NCBI RefSeq assembly: GCF_014205135.1
Contig: NZ_JACHMY010000001.1
Location: 3,410,001 to 3,474,000, forward strand
Reading direction: 5' to 3'
Length of the DNA: 64,000 bases
From: Kribbella italica
Lineage (GTDB): Bacteria; Actinomycetota; Actinomycetes; Propionibacteriales; Kribbellaceae
In this document: positions 18,619 through 27,675 of the stretch, piece by piece
Numbering within the stretch: the stretch's first letter is position 1
Layout of the letters: every line of letters starts with the position of its first letter
The notes under the pieces: model-generated
Told to the model about the DNA's origin: nothing
The model's input: the letters and a program-made list of their open reading frames with translations, nothing else
The model's database searches: none
Position numbers and translations under genes: made by a program

Positions 18619-18942
18619 TCAGCGGCCGAAGTCGGAGTCCTTGGGGACTTCCAGGTCGGACTTGGCGAGTTCTTCGATGTTGACGTCGCGGAAGGTGACG
18701 ACCTTGGCGTTCTTCACGAAGCGCGCCGAACGGTAGACGTCCCACACCCACGCGTCGGCCATCGTCACTTCGAAGTAGACGTCACCACCTTCGGTGCGGA
18801 CCTTGAGGTCCACGGCGTTGCACAGGTAGAAGCGCCGTTCGGTCTCCACGACGTATTTGAAGATCCCGACGACGTCCTTGTACTCCCGATAGAGCTGCAG
18901 CTCCATATCGGTCTCGTACTTCTCGAGGTCGTCAGCGCTCAT
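18619..18942 (-). CDS. DUF2469 family protein
   Basis: 107 aa acidic protein conserved beside rnhB in actinobacteria: MSADDLEKYETDMELQLYRE, YKDVVGIFKYVVETERRFYL and ADAWVWDVYRSARFVK. No function is known. Start ATG at 18942 overlaps the rnhB stop by 4 bp, so translation follows rnhB. A longer frame upstream overlaps rnhB and is rejected. Confidence 0.92.
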   Translation of the reverse strand: MSADDLEKYETDMELQLYREYKDVVGIFKYVVETERRFYLCNAVDLKVRTEGGDVYFEVTMADAWVWDVYRSARFVKNAKVVTFRDVNIEELAKSDLEVPKDSDFGR

Positions 18943-19637
18943 CGGCTCTCCACTCCGGTGGGACTGGTCACATTCTGTCCCATATCGGGCCGCAGACTGC
19001 GGCGGACATTCTCGAATCGGCGTCGATGTTGTGGACACGGGCCGTATTTGTCCAGTGCCGCCTGGTGTTCGGGCGTGCAGTACCCCTTGTGGACCGCGAA
19101 ATCGTACTCGGGGTACACCGTGTCCCAGTGCTGCATGATCCGGTCGCGGGTCACCTTGGCGATCACCGACGCGGCAGCGATGCAGGCGGCGACCCGATCG
19201 CCCTTCCAGATCGCCAGGCCCGGTACGCCGAGGCCGTCGACGCCGAACCCGTCCGTCAGCACGTACGACGGCCGTACGTCGAGGCGGAACAGGGCCCGGC
19301 GCAGCGCTTGGACGTTCGCGACGTGCATGCCGAGGCGGTCGCACTCGTCGGCCTCGATCGAGACGACCGACCAGGCCAGCGCACGGGCGCGGATCTGCTC
19401 GTAGCAGCGGTCGCGCGCCTTGGCGGTGAGCAGCTTGGAATCGGCGAGCTCCGGGATCTGACCGCGCTTGCCGTCAGGCAGAATCACTGCCGCGGCAACC
19501 AACGGCCCGGCACACGGTCCCCGCCCGGCCTCGTCGACGCCGGCGATCGGATCGAGACCGACGCGCCGCAGCGCGCGCTCGTACCCGTACAGCCCCGCGT
19601 CGCGGCGGATCGTGCTACCGCGCGGGAGAGCGCTCAT
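18939..19637 (-). CDS. rnhB: Ribonuclease HII
   Basis: 232 aa. Cleaves RNA in RNA-DNA hybrids and at single ribonucleotides. The acidic catalytic residues lie in GVDEAGRGPCAGPL (Asp-Glu), LTDGFGV (Asp) and the KVTRDRIMQ segment (Asp). The start ATG at 19637 is preceded by GGGGAGA; in-frame sequence upstream is repeat-array DNA and is not used. Operon order rnhB-DUF2469 is the actinobacterial norm, but the usual short gap to lepB is here expanded to 1.05 kb. Confidence 0.94.
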   Translation of the reverse strand: MSALPRGSTIRRDAGLYGYERALRRVGLDPIAGVDEAGRGPCAGPLVAAAVILPDGKRGQIPELADSKLLTAKARDRCYEQIRARALAWSVVSIEADECDRLGMHVANVQALRRALFRLDVRPSYVLTDGFGVDGLGVPGLAIWKGDRVAACIAAASVIAKVTRDRIMQHWDTVYPEYDFAVHKGYCTPEHQAALDKYGPCPQHRRRFENVRRSLRPDMGQNVTSPTGVESR

Positions 19638-20688
19638 CCGAGTCTCCCCACACGGCACAGGCGAACACCGCCACAGGACCCGGCACGACGCCCCAGGCCG
19701 ACCGCCAGGCGGTCCGCGGAGGTATCGAGCGCCGGGACTTGAGCCACCCAGCCCACCGCCCACCGGCCCGCGGCGGACGTCCGCGACGACAGGTCCAGCC
19801 CGGTCAGCCTCGCGCACCGGGGCAGCGGCGACAGGGCGGTCGCAGTCTGCCTAGCAGCCTGGGGCGGCGGCGGCAGGGCTGGCGTGGTCAGGCTCTTGGC
19901 CGTGGCCCGCTGCGACGGAGCCGTCGCGGTCGTCCCCGCGGCCAGGGGCTGCGGGGACAGGCGCCGCACGGTCAGCCTCATGGCCGGGCGCCGCGGCGAC
20001 GGTGCCTGCTCGGTCAGCCTGGCGGCCGGGTTGGCCGACGCCGGGTGGCGGGGGGTAGTCGGCCGGGAAAGCCCCGCCGGGCCGCCGCTTGCAGAGGCCA
20101 CGGCGAACGCGCGGGCGGGCACGTCCGCCTTGGCCATGCGGGCAGCGACCGAGTCGGGGGCGGTCTCAGGCCGCGGCCGCCGGGTGAGAGCGGCCGGTGC
20201 CGAGCGTCGGGAACTGCCGGGCAGGGAAAGCCTTGCCGGGCCGCCGCTTGCGGAGACCACGGCGAGCGCGTCGGCCGTGGCCGTGCTGGCAGCGACGGAG
20301 TCGCGCGCGGCGCTAGGCCGCAGCCGCCGGGTGAGCGCGGCCACGTACGTGCCCGGCGCCGGGGGGCGGGATGCGGTCGGGTGCACGGTCCGCGCCGAGG
20401 GGCGGGGAGTGCTGGGCCGGGAAGGCACGGCCGGGCCACGGCGTGCGGAGACCACGGCGAGCGAGCAGGCGGGAGCGTCTGCCCTGGCCCTGGCGACGGC
20501 GTCGCGCGTGGCGGACGTCGTACGGCGTGCGGGCGCACACGAGCAAGCAGGCGCCGTCCCGCCCGGGGCGGAGGACCCAGGCCAAGCGACCGCCGTACGG
20601 CGTGCCTCAGCGGGGAGCGTGGAGCTGGGCGTCGTACGGCGTGCGGGGGCGGGGGGCGGGTGTGCGGTGGGGGGCACGGGGGCTCCGC
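19638..20688. other. 1.05-kb gene-free tract between lepB and rnhB
   Basis: No credible gene. Long Ala/Arg/Pro-rich frames exist on both strands because the DNA is nearly stop-free at this GC content. The central part is repeat array 2; the part nearest rnhB contains several CGGTCAGCCT words (around 19800, 19970 and 20010). Confidence 0.55.
20061..20465. repeat. Degenerate tandem-repeat array 2
   Basis: Three copies of a roughly 50-bp core starting GGCMGGGAAAGCC, continuing GCCGGGCCGCCGCTTGC and GAGACCACGGCGAGCGCG, at 20061-20111, 20220-20270 and 20415-20465, with 160- and 195-bp spacing. The DNA between cores is partly similar too. It interrupts the conserved lepB-rnhB neighbourhood. Confidence 0.6.
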
Positions 20689-21459
20689 TTACTTGGGGGG
20701 TGGTGTCAGGGAGATCGACGGCTTGGCCGGTGGGGGGCCGGCCGGGGCCGGGATCGACTTGAAGGTGTCGGGGACGCCGAGCTTGGAGAAGTTGCTGGCG
20801 GGCCAGACGACCAGGATCGCGCGGCCGGTGACCTTGTCCAGGGGGACGAAGGCGGCGTCGCCGGGGGTGCCGCCGTCGGGGCCGGTGTCGCTGAGGTGGA
20901 CGCGGGAGTCGCCGGACTCCGAGCGGTGGTCGCCCATCACGAAGATCTTGCCCGCGGGGACGGTGACCTGGAACTCCATCGCCGACGGCGCGTCACCGGG
21001 GTACAGGTACTGGGACTCCTCCAGCGGCTGGCCGTTGACCATCAGCCGGCCCTTCTCGTCGCAGCAGGCGACCTTGTCGCCGGGCATGCCGATCAGGCGC
21101 TTGATCAGGTGACCGTGGCTGGAGTCCGGCAGCAGGCCGACGACCTCGAAGAACCGGCCGACCGAACCGCGCTTCTGGCCGCTCTCCTCGGTGCCCAGCC
21201 AGCCGCCCGGGTCCTCGAAGACGACGACGTCACCGCGCTCGACGTCGGTCAGCTTCTCGACCACCACCCGGTCACCGACCAGCAGGGTGTTCTGCATCGA
21301 CTCGCTCGGGATGATGAACATCTGCCCGACGAACGCCCGCAGGATCGACGAGACGATCAGCGCTCCGACCACGATCAGCGCGAACTCGCGAGCGGCGGCG
21401 GCCAGCCCCGAGCGGTGGGTGGGTTTGTCGGGCGTCGCCTCGGTCGATGTATCGGTCAC
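20689..21459 (-). CDS. lepB: Signal peptidase I (downstream copy)
   Basis: 256 aa type I signal peptidase anchored by an N-terminal membrane segment (REFALIVVGALIVSSILRAF). The catalytic Ser is in MFIIPSESMQNTL and the catalytic Lys in HLIKRLIGMPGD; FVMGDHRSESGDSR is box E. A Pro-rich C-terminal extension of about 25 residues follows. It overlaps the upstream lepB paralogue by 4 bp. The pair processes secreted pre-proteins; several predicted substrates are encoded in this window. Confidence 0.94.
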   Translation of the reverse strand: MTDTSTEATPDKPTHRSGLAAAAREFALIVVGALIVSSILRAFVGQMFIIPSESMQNTLLVGDRVVVEKLTDVERGDVVVFEDPGGWLGTEESGQKRGSVGRFFEVVGLLPDSSHGHLIKRLIGMPGDKVACCDEKGRLMVNGQPLEESQYLYPGDAPSAMEFQVTVPAGKIFVMGDHRSESGDSRVHLSDTGPDGGTPGDAAFVPLDKVTGRAILVVWPASNFSKLGVPDTFKSIPAPAGPPPAKPSISLTPPPK

Positions 21460-22199
21460 TTCTTCAGCCCCGGCTTCTTGAAGGTTTCCGGAGGACGCAG
21501 CATCGTCATCCGGTCAGACGGCCAGATTACGCAACAGGCCCGGCCAACCACGTTCTCGATCGGCACGAACCCGCCACCGGGACCACCCATGTGGGCGCGG
21601 GAGTCGGCCGACTCGGCGCGGTTGTCCCCCATCACCCACAGGTGACCAGGCGGTACGACGACGTCGAACGGCTGCAGCGACGGCTTGGCGTCCTTCAGCA
21701 GGTACTCCTGCTCGTCGAGCGGGATCTTGTTGACCAGGATCCGGCCCGACCGGTCGCAGCAGAACACCCGGTCGCCGGGCAGCCCGATCACCCGCTTGAC
21801 CAGGTGACCCTCACCGCTGCGCGGCAGGATGCCGACGAACTCGCCGACCCGGCGCAGCGGACCGGGGGTCGTCTGCTCCTCGTTCAGCCAGTTCGCGGGG
21901 TCCTTGAAGACGACGATGTCGCCCCGGTCGACGTCACGGTGCAGGTAGCTGACCTTCTCGGCCAGGATGCGGTCGTTCGTCGTGAGCGTGTCGTACATCG
22001 ACTCCGAGGGCACGTAGAACGCCTCGGCGACGAAAAGCCGCAGAACGACCGTGATGACCAGGGCGAGCACCGTCACCGTGGTCATCTCGATCAGCAGGCT
22101 CAGCAGCGGGTTGCGCTGCTTGAGCCTGCGATGTCGTCCTTTGCTGCGACGTGCCCTCTTGGCTACCGGGCGAGCGCGAGTCGCAGTGCTCGGCGCCAT
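21456..22199 (-). CDS. lepB: Signal peptidase I (upstream copy)
   Basis: 247 aa paralogue of the next gene. A basic N-terminus (RPVAKRARRSKGRHRR) precedes the membrane helix LLIEMTTVTVLALVITVVL. Catalytic Ser in FYVPSESMYDTL, Lys in HLVKRVIGLPGD, box E as WVMGDNRAESADSR. The tandem pair with a 4-bp overlap follows rplS by 23 bp. Actinobacteria often hold two to four such enzymes next to rplS. Confidence 0.94.
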   Translation of the reverse strand: MAPSTATRARPVAKRARRSKGRHRRLKQRNPLLSLLIEMTTVTVLALVITVVLRLFVAEAFYVPSESMYDTLTTNDRILAEKVSYLHRDVDRGDIVVFKDPANWLNEEQTTPGPLRRVGEFVGILPRSGEGHLVKRVIGLPGDRVFCCDRSGRILVNKIPLDEQEYLLKDAKPSLQPFDVVVPPGHLWVMGDNRAESADSRAHMGGPGGGFVPIENVVGRACCVIWPSDRMTMLRPPETFKKPGLKK

Positions 22200-22222
22200 A
22201 CCTGACCGTCGTCGCTAGGGAC

Positions 22223-22573
22223 TCAGGCGTCCCGCTTCTCCTTGATCTTGGCCGCCTTGCCGCGCAGCTCACGCAGGTAGTACAGCTTGGCGCGACGCAC
22301 GTCACCGCGGGTGACGACCTCGACCTTCTCGACGATCGGGGTGTGCAGCGGGAAGGTGCGCTCGACGCCGACGCCGAAGCTGACCTTGCGGACCGTGAAG
22401 GTCTCCTGCAGGCCACCACCCTGGCGACGGATCACGACGCCCTTGAACACCTGGACGCGGGAGCGGCTTCCTTCGACGACCTTGACGTGCACGTTGACCG
22501 TGTCGCCGGGGCGGAAGGAGGGGATGTCGTCACGCTTGCTCGCGTTGTCGAGCTCGTTCAGGACGTTGGTCAT
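22223..22573 (-). CDS. rplS: 50S ribosomal protein L19
   Basis: 116 aa, normal length. [35 protein letters not shown] and [14 protein letters not shown] are standard L19 blocks. Start ATG at 22573 gives MTNVLNELD; thirteen upstream in-frame codons are not used. A structured 153-bp leader lies between trmD and this gene. Confidence 0.96.
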   Translation of the reverse strand: MTNVLNELDNASKRDDIPSFRPGDTVNVHVKVVEGSRSRVQVFKGVVIRRQGGGLQETFTVRKVSFGVGVERTFPLHTPIVEKVEVVTRGDVRRAKLYYLRELRGKAAKIKEKRDA

Positions 22574-22639
22574 CAGGTGTTCGCTTTCTCGCGCGTGCCA
22601 CAGGTCACCCACGAAATAGGTGGTGAGAAGCTGAAGGAT

Positions 22640-22694
22640 GTCGCTGTGCGATGGTCACCCCCTGTGGCAGGAGCATCGCACTGGCAACAGCGAC
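22640..22694 (-). promoter_or_regulatory. Candidate rplS leader structure
   Basis: Two nested perfect 7-bp stems, GTCGCTG/CAGCGAC and TGCGATG/CATCGCA, separated by a 7-nt one-sided bulge and closing a loop of about 20 nt. The structure lies 67-121 nt upstream of the rplS start on the transcribed strand and has no T-run, so it looks more like a regulatory leader than a terminator. L19 leaders are known in other phyla; no match to them is claimed. Confidence 0.42.
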
Positions 22695-22726
22695 CAAGTT
22701 TGCCACACGGCCCGGTCGCAACGAAA

Positions 22727-23926
22727 TCAGCGCCGGCGCCGCCGCTTGGCCAGCAGCACGAACTCGATCTTGTCGGTGTGCGGCTCCCGCTGGACCTCCC
22801 GGTAGCCGGCCTTGCGGTAGAGCCCGAGATTCCGCTCACTCTCCGTACCCGTGAACAGCTCGTACGCCGTGACCTCGGGCGGCGCGGTCTGCTCGGCCAC
22901 CTTCAGCAGCCTGGTCCCGACCCCGCGCCCCTGCCAGTCCGGTGTGACCATCAGCCGCCCGACCCGGCCGACCGAGCCGTCCACGGCCAGGTGGACCGAC
23001 CCGACGATCCGGGTACCCGCCACAGCCTTCCAGACCGTCCCCTGGCGGATCCGCTCGGCGACGCCCTCCACCGGCTCCAGCAGCGGCGGAATGGTGAAGT
23101 CGTCGTACGCCAGCGCCTCGGACAGGTACGCGGCCCGCTGCAGCGTGAGCAGCTCCCCCGCGTCACCCTCGACAGCCGGCAGTACGTCGACCAGCGCAGC
23201 CGCGTCGTCCTTGCCCGCGACGACACCACCCCAGGCGGCCAGCAGGTCCGGGCGGCGCTCGGCAGTACGCCGTACGGCCTGGTCGTGGCGCCACTGGGCG
23301 ATCAGGGCATGGTTCCCGGACAGCAGAACGTCCGGTACGTCGTGGCCGCGCCAGGAGGTCGGCTTGGTGTACACCGGGTACTCCAGCAGGCCGTCACCCG
23401 AGTGGGACTCCTCGGCCAGGGACTCCGGGTTGCCGATCACGCCGGGCAGGAGGCGGGCGACCGCCTCGACCATGACCAGTACGGCGACCTCGCCGCCGTT
23501 CAGCACGTAGTCGCCGATCGAGACCTCGTCGACGCGCATCCGCTCGCCGGCGTACTCCGCGACGCGGGCGTCGATCCCCTCGTACCGGCCACAGGCGAAG
23601 GCGAGCCACGGCTCGGCGGCCAGCTCGTAGGCCAGCTCCTGGCTGAAGGGCCGGCCCGCCGGCGTCGGCACGATCAGCCGGGGCTGGGTTGGGCCGTCCA
23701 CAGGGAGGACGGTGTCCAGCGCCTCACCCCACGGCTCCGGCTTCATCACCATGCCGGCGCCGCCGCCGGACGGGGTGTCGTCGACCGTGCGGTGCCGGTC
23801 GTGGGTCCAGTCGCGCAGGTCGTGCACGCGGACGTCCAGCAGACCGCTCTTCGCCGCCTTGCCGACCAGACTGAGGTCCAGCGCGGCCAGGTACTCCGGG
23901 AAGATCGAGAAGACGTCCAGCCTCAT
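22727..23926 (-). CDS. trmD: TrmD tRNA (guanine37-N1)-methyltransferase fused to a GNAT domain
   Basis: 399 aa, against about 230-270 for ordinary TrmD. Residues 1-230 are Trm[43 protein letters not shown] and [15 protein letters not shown], the trefoil-knot SAM site. Residues 250-395 form a GNAT acetyltransferase: the acetyl-CoA loop is [11 protein letters not shown] (331-341), followed by [14 protein letters not shown]. No stop or frameshift separates the two parts. TrmD methylates G37 to prevent frameshifting; the acetyl acceptor of the second domain is unknown. Start overlaps the rimM stop by one nucleotide. Confidence 0.93.
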   Translation of the reverse strand: MRLDVFSIFPEYLAALDLSLVGKAAKSGLLDVRVHDLRDWTHDRHRTVDDTPSGGGAGMVMKPEPWGEALDTVLPVDGPTQPRLIVPTPAGRPFSQELAYELAAEPWLAFACGRYEGIDARVAEYAGERMRVDEVSIGDYVLNGGEVAVLVMVEAVARLLPGVIGNPESLAEESHSGDGLLEYPVYTKPTSWRGHDVPDVLLSGNHALIAQWRHDQAVRRTAERRPDLLAAWGGVVAGKDDAAALVDVLPAVEGDAGELLTLQRAAYLSEALAYDDFTIPPLLEPVEGVAERIRQGTVWKAVAGTRIVGSVHLAVDGSVGRVGRLMVTPDWQGRGVGTRLLKVAEQTAPPEVTAYELFTGTESERNLGLYRKAGYREVQREPHTDKIEFVLLAKRRRRR

Positions 23927-24474
23927 CAGCTGGCGCCAGGCTCGTTCGGAACCTCTTCGGCACCCTCTGGGTCCAGCAGGCCAGGCCGGTCGGCCACCAG
24001 CACGTAGCCCTTGTCCAGGCTGATCTCCGGGACCAGCTCCTCGACCAGCGGCACCAGTACGGCGTTGCCGCCCGGCCGGCGGATCTCCAGCAGGTCCTGC
24101 GAGGGGAGGTGGACCACGTCGATCACCTCACCGGCCTGCTCGCCGTCGGTGGTGCGGACGGCCAGGCCGATCAGCTCGCGGTCGTAGTACTCCTCCGGGT
24201 CCTCCGGGCGCTCTTCCTCGCCGATCTCGGCCTGCACGGCCAGGTTGCGCAGGTTCTCGGCGGCGGTCCGGTCGGGGGCCTCGACGAACTTCACCAGCAG
24301 GCGGCCGGAGTGCCAGCGACTGGACTCGACGGTCAGGGCCCGGGCCGGCTGGTTCTCCGTCATCAGGACGGCGCCGTCGGCGAACCGGCGGTCCGGCTCG
24401 TCGGTCCGGACGATCATCCCGACCTCACCCTTGATCCCGTGTGCCCGGCCGATCCGGCCGACGGTCACCAACAC
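23926..24474 (-). CDS. rimM: 16S rRNA processing protein RimM
   Basis: 182 aa. Assists maturation of the 30S head and binds S19. [18 protein letters not shown] is the N-terminal barrel signature; [15 protein letters not shown] opens the PRC-barrel domain, ending with [19 protein letters not shown]. The GTG at 24474 is selected for the GAGGG about 9 nt upstream; an in-frame ATG 25 codons earlier lies beyond a hairpin. Coupled to trmD by 1-nt overlap. Confidence 0.92.
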   Translation of the reverse strand: MLVTVGRIGRAHGIKGEVGMIVRTDEPDRRFADGAVLMTENQPARALTVESSRWHSGRLLVKFVEAPDRTAAENLRNLAVQAEIGEEERPEDPEEYYDRELIGLAVRTTDGEQAGEVIDVVHLPSQDLLEIRRPGGNAVLVPLVEELVPEISLDKGYVLVADRPGLLDPEGAEEVPNEPGAS

Positions 24475-24540
24475 CCGTGTGTCCCTCTCTGCTCGCACCG
24501 GCCCGCGGCGGACCGGCGTACTCCCGAAGATAAAGGCGAA

Positions 24541-24565
24541 GGGCCGCACCCGTGGGGTGCGGCCC
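24541..24565 (-). terminator. Hairpin between khpA and rimM
   Basis: Perfect 11-bp stem GGGCCGCACCC / GGGTGCGGCCC with a 3-nt loop, followed on the minus strand by a T-rich stretch (TTCGCCTTTATCTTC). It may partly terminate transcription after rpsP-khpA and leave rimM-trmD-rplS to a lower level. Confidence 0.65.
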
Positions 24566-24583
24566 TCCAGAGACTGCTGCGAG

Positions 24584-24835
24584 TCAGCGGCGCGGGCGCC
24601 GGTTCTGCTCGTCGACGAAGTCGATCCGGACCGACTGCTCGGAGCTGAGCGCCCCGACCACCGTGCGGATCGCGGTCGCCGTCCGGCCGTTGCGGCCGAT
24701 CACCTTGCCGATGTCGTCGGGGTGCACGTGCACCTCGAGCGTGCGTCCGCGGCGCAGGTTGCGCGACCGGACGTTGACGTCGTCAGGGTTGTCCACGATG
24801 CCACGGACCAGGTGCTCCAGCGCCTCGGTCTCCAT
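24584..24835 (-). CDS. khpA: KH-domain RNA-binding protein KhpA
   Basis: 83 aa single KH type II domain. LEVHVHPDDIGKVIGRNGRT contains the GxxG RNA-binding loop (IGRNG). METEALEHLVRGIVDNPDDV is the standard beginning. It is thought to act in RNA metabolism with KhpB. ATG at 24835 is taken; a GTG one codon earlier is possible. It lies 5 bp after rpsP, the usual arrangement. Confidence 0.92.
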   Translation of the reverse strand: METEALEHLVRGIVDNPDDVNVRSRNLRRGRTLEVHVHPDDIGKVIGRNGRTATAIRTVVGALSSEQSVRIDFVDEQNRRPRR

Positions 24836-24840
24836 CACGG

Positions 24841-25371
24841 TCAGGCCTTGGCGTCGTCGGCCGGCGCGGCCTCGGCGGCCGGGGCCTCGGCGGCCTTCGG
24901 CTCCTCGGTCTTGGCCTCAGCCTTGGCCTCGGTCTTGCTGTCGGCCTTCGCCTCGTCCTTGACGGCGTCGTCCTTCTTGTCGGCCTTCTTCGCCGCGGCC
25001 TTCTTGGTGACGGCCTCGGTCTTCAGCGTGCCGTGGGCCTCGGCCAGCGCCTCGTTGAAGATCTCCAGCTTGTCGCGCTTGGGCTCCTTGACGCGCAGCG
25101 GCGCCGGGGCCTCGAGACCCTTGAACTTCTGCCAGTCACCGCTGGCCCGGAAGATCGCCTGAACGGCCTCGGTCGGCTGCGCGCCGACGCCCAGCCAGTA
25201 CTGCGCCCGGTCGGACTCGACGTGGATGAACGACGGCTCGGCCTTCGGGTTGTACTTGCCGATCTCCTCGATGGCGCGGCCGTCACGCTTGGCGCGGGCG
25301 TCCATCACGACGATGCGGTAGTGCGGCGCACGCTTCTTGCCGATGCGCTTCAAACGGATCTTGACTGCCAC
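24841..25371 (-). CDS. rpsP: 30S ribosomal protein S16 with charged C-terminal extension
   Basis: 176 aa, nearly double the bacterial standard. Residues 1-85 are S16 ([20 protein letters not shown], then [14 protein letters not shown] and [12 protein letters not shown]). The rest is a Lys/Ala/Glu-rich tail ([30 protein letters not shown]) ending in [17 protein letters not shown] start at 25371 with GAGGGAGA about 10 nt upstream. It heads the rpsP-khpA-rimM-trmD group. Confidence 0.95.
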   Translation of the reverse strand: MAVKIRLKRIGKKRAPHYRIVVMDARAKRDGRAIEEIGKYNPKAEPSFIHVESDRAQYWLGVGAQPTEAVQAIFRASGDWQKFKGLEAPAPLRVKEPKRDKLEIFNEALAEAHGTLKTEAVTKKAAAKKADKKDDAVKDEAKADSKTEAKAEAKTEEPKAAEAPAAEAAPADDAKA

Positions 25372-25546
25372 GTTTGTGTGGTCTCCCTCGGGAAATACAG
25401 GTGGGTGAGCTGCACGCCGTCGTGGGGACAACGGATGACCACTCGGATGGGCCGGCCGGGGCGTGGAGTTAGAGGGCTGCACGACATCCGGACGGACTCA
25501 GCCTGACATTCTGCCAGATCCGGGGCGTGCAACCCAATCCCGGGCC

Positions 25547-26890
25547 TCAGGCGCGGAAGGCGCTCAGCTCCGGCAGGTGGTCGACGTACCCGTCGAGCAG
25601 CTTCCCGGCGGTGTTGACCGAGTCGATCAGCGGGTGCCAGGCGAAGGCGCGCAGGGCGGTCGCGCGGGAGCCCGACGCCGCCGCCTCGATCGTCGAGCGC
25701 TCGACGGCCTTCACCGAACTGACCAGGCCGGCCTGGTGATCGGTGAGCTGCGAGACGGTGATCGGCCGGGCGCCGTTGGCGTCGACCGTGCACGGGATCT
25801 CGACCACCGCGTCGTCGTCCAGGTGCTCGAGCGTGCCGCGGTTGCGGACGTTGAGGATCAGCGAGGCGCGCTCGTTGTGGGCGATCGCCCGCATCAGCGA
25901 CAGCGCGACCTGTTCGTAGCCGCCGGCCGACATGTCGCGCTCGTCGCGCTCGCCGGCGTCGGCGACCTCGCGGCTCTCCACCATGTACGTCGACTCGCGC
26001 TCGGCCCGGGTCTTCTGCCACAGCTCGAGCGCGTCGCCGGGGTGACGGGCGGTCTCGGCGTAGAAGTCGGACTGCTGCTCGAGCAGGAACTTGCCGCGGG
26101 TCTTCTCGACCGATTGGACGGCGGCGAGGGTCTCACGGGCGAAGTAGTAGTAGTGCAGGTACTCGTTCGGGATCGAGCCGAGCGAGCGGAGCCACTCGAC
26201 GCCGAACAGCCGGCCTTCCTCGAACTGACCGAGGGCGCTCGAGTCGGCGAGCAAGGAGGGCAAGTGGTCGACGCCGCCGTACTCCAGCTTGCGGAGCCAG
26301 CCGAGGTGGTTCAGACCGGCGTAGTCGTAGAAGGTCTGCGAAGCGTCGAGGCCGAGCGCGAGCGCGGCGCGGCGGCCGAGGCCGGAGGGTGAGTCGCAGA
26401 TGCCGATGACGCGGTCACCGAGGTACGGGAGCATCGACTCGGTGACCATGCCGGCCGGGTTGGTGAAGTTGATGACCCACGCGTCCGGAGCCAGTACGGC
26501 AACCCGCTGCGCGATGGCAGTTGCCACGGGCAACGTCCGCAGGCCGTAGGCGATCCCACCGGCACCGACGGTCTCCTGACCGAGAACGCCGAGGTCGAGC
26601 GCGACCCGCTCGTCGATGGTGCGGCCTTCGAGCCCGCCCACACGGATGGCGGAGAAGACGAAGTCAGCACCACGAAGTGCTTCGTCGAGATCTGTAGTCG
26701 GAGTCACCACAGGTGCATCAGCAAAAGAAAGTGCCTGTTGTTTCAGTACCGCGGTGATGGCGTTGAGGCGCTGCCGGTCGGTGTCGTACAAGGTCACCGA
26801 CGTGATGCGGCCCTCGCCCTGGTCCGACAGCAGGGCCTGGTAGACGAGGGGGACGCGGAAGCCGCCGCCGCCGAGGATGGTGAGTTTCAC
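25547..26890 (-). CDS. Glycoside hydrolase family 4 (6-phospho-glycosidase-like)
   Basis: 447 aa NAD- and metal-dependent glycosidase of GH4. The Rossmann start VKLTILGGGGFRVPLVYQAL and the block WVINFTNPAGMVTESM are diagnostic, followed by GLNHLGWLRKLEYGG. The metal-binding motif usually written CNxP is CDSP here (ICDSPSGLG), as in part of the family. GTG start at 26890 overlaps the DeoR stop by 4 bp (GTGA). With DeoR it forms an operon divergent from kinase and transporter genes; substrates are likely phosphorylated di- or oligosaccharides, by family. Confidence 0.9.
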   Translation of the reverse strand: MKLTILGGGGFRVPLVYQALLSDQGEGRITSVTLYDTDRQRLNAITAVLKQQALSFADAPVVTPTTDLDEALRGADFVFSAIRVGGLEGRTIDERVALDLGVLGQETVGAGGIAYGLRTLPVATAIAQRVAVLAPDAWVINFTNPAGMVTESMLPYLGDRVIGICDSPSGLGRRAALALGLDASQTFYDYAGLNHLGWLRKLEYGGVDHLPSLLADSSALGQFEEGRLFGVEWLRSLGSIPNEYLHYYYFARETLAAVQSVEKTRGKFLLEQQSDFYAETARHPGDALELWQKTRAERESTYMVESREVADAGERDERDMSAGGYEQVALSLMRAIAHNERASLILNVRNRGTLEHLDDDAVVEIPCTVDANGARPITVSQLTDHQAGLVSSVKAVERSTIEAAASGSRATALRAFAWHPLIDSVNTAGKLLDGYVDHLPELSAFRA

Positions 26891-27639
26891 GCCAGTACCA
26901 CCTGTACTCCTGCTTCGGTCAGTTGGACCCGGGTCTTCTCGTCCGCCCCGGGGTCGGTCACCACGACGGCCAGCTCGGCCGGGTCGCAGACCTTGGCGAC
27001 ACCGTGGCCGGGGAACTTGGTGCCGTCGGCAAGCAAGACCACCCGGTCCGCGGCCTGAATCATCGCGCGCTTGACCGGGACCTCGATCATCGTGCTGTCC
27101 ATCACCCGGCCGTCCGGGCGGACGCCGCTGGTGCCGAGGAACAGCGTGTCGACGTGGATCTGCCGCAGGCTCTCCTCGGTCAGGTACCCGACCAGGGAGC
27201 GGTAGCTCCTGCGCAGGAACCCGCCGAGCACGATCAGCTCGATCTGCTCGTCGTTCTGCAGCTCCTCCAGTACGGCGAGGTTGCTGGTGACAACGGTCAG
27301 CGACCGGCCGTGCAACTGCTGAGCCAGCCGGAGAGAAGTCGTCCCGATGTCCAGCAGCACGGACTCGCCGTCGGAGATCAGCTCGGCGGCCGCGCGGGCG
27401 ATCCGGTTCTTCTCGTCGGCGTGCACCGCGCTCACCTCGGCGAACGGCTCGTCGCCGCCGTCGACGGCCAGCGCACCGCCGTACACCCTGGTCAGCCGGC
27501 CCTGCTCGTGCAGCTGCTCGAGGTCGCGGCGAATGGTCGCCTCGCTGACCCCCAGCTGCACGGCCAGCACTTTGACGCCCCCGGCCCCGTCGGCCCGGAG
27601 CGCGCGCACGATCTGGTCCTGACGCTGCTTCGGCAACAC
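26887..27639 (-). CDS. DeoR family sugar-responsive repressor
   Basis: 250 aa. N-terminal helix-turn-helix MLPKQRQDQIVRALRADGAG and LGVSEATIRRDLEQLHEQGRL. The C-terminal DeoR sensor domain (residues about 75-240) has LLDIGTTSLRLAQQL and LFLGTSGVRPDGRVMDSTMIE, the sugar-phosphate-binding ISOCOT fold. It most likely controls both its own operon with the GH4 gene and the divergent pfkB-transporter operon through the 125-bp shared region. Confidence 0.9.
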   Translation of the reverse strand: MLPKQRQDQIVRALRADGAGGVKVLAVQLGVSEATIRRDLEQLHEQGRLTRVYGGALAVDGGDEPFAEVSAVHADEKNRIARAAAELISDGESVLLDIGTTSLRLAQQLHGRSLTVVTSNLAVLEELQNDEQIELIVLGGFLRRSYRSLVGYLTEESLRQIHVDTLFLGTSGVRPDGRVMDSTMIEVPVKRAMIQAADRVVLLADGTKFPGHGVAKVCDPAELAVVVTDPGADEKTRVQLTEAGVQVVLA

Positions 27640-27675
27640 GGAGAGACCGTATCACGCAAACTCCGTCATACTCAC

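Noticed and set aside
19634..20677. 347-codon minus-strand Ala/Pro/Arg-rich frame between lepB and rnhB
   Set aside because: Both strands are open over array 2 and the frame runs into the rnhB start; no signal peptide or family motif.
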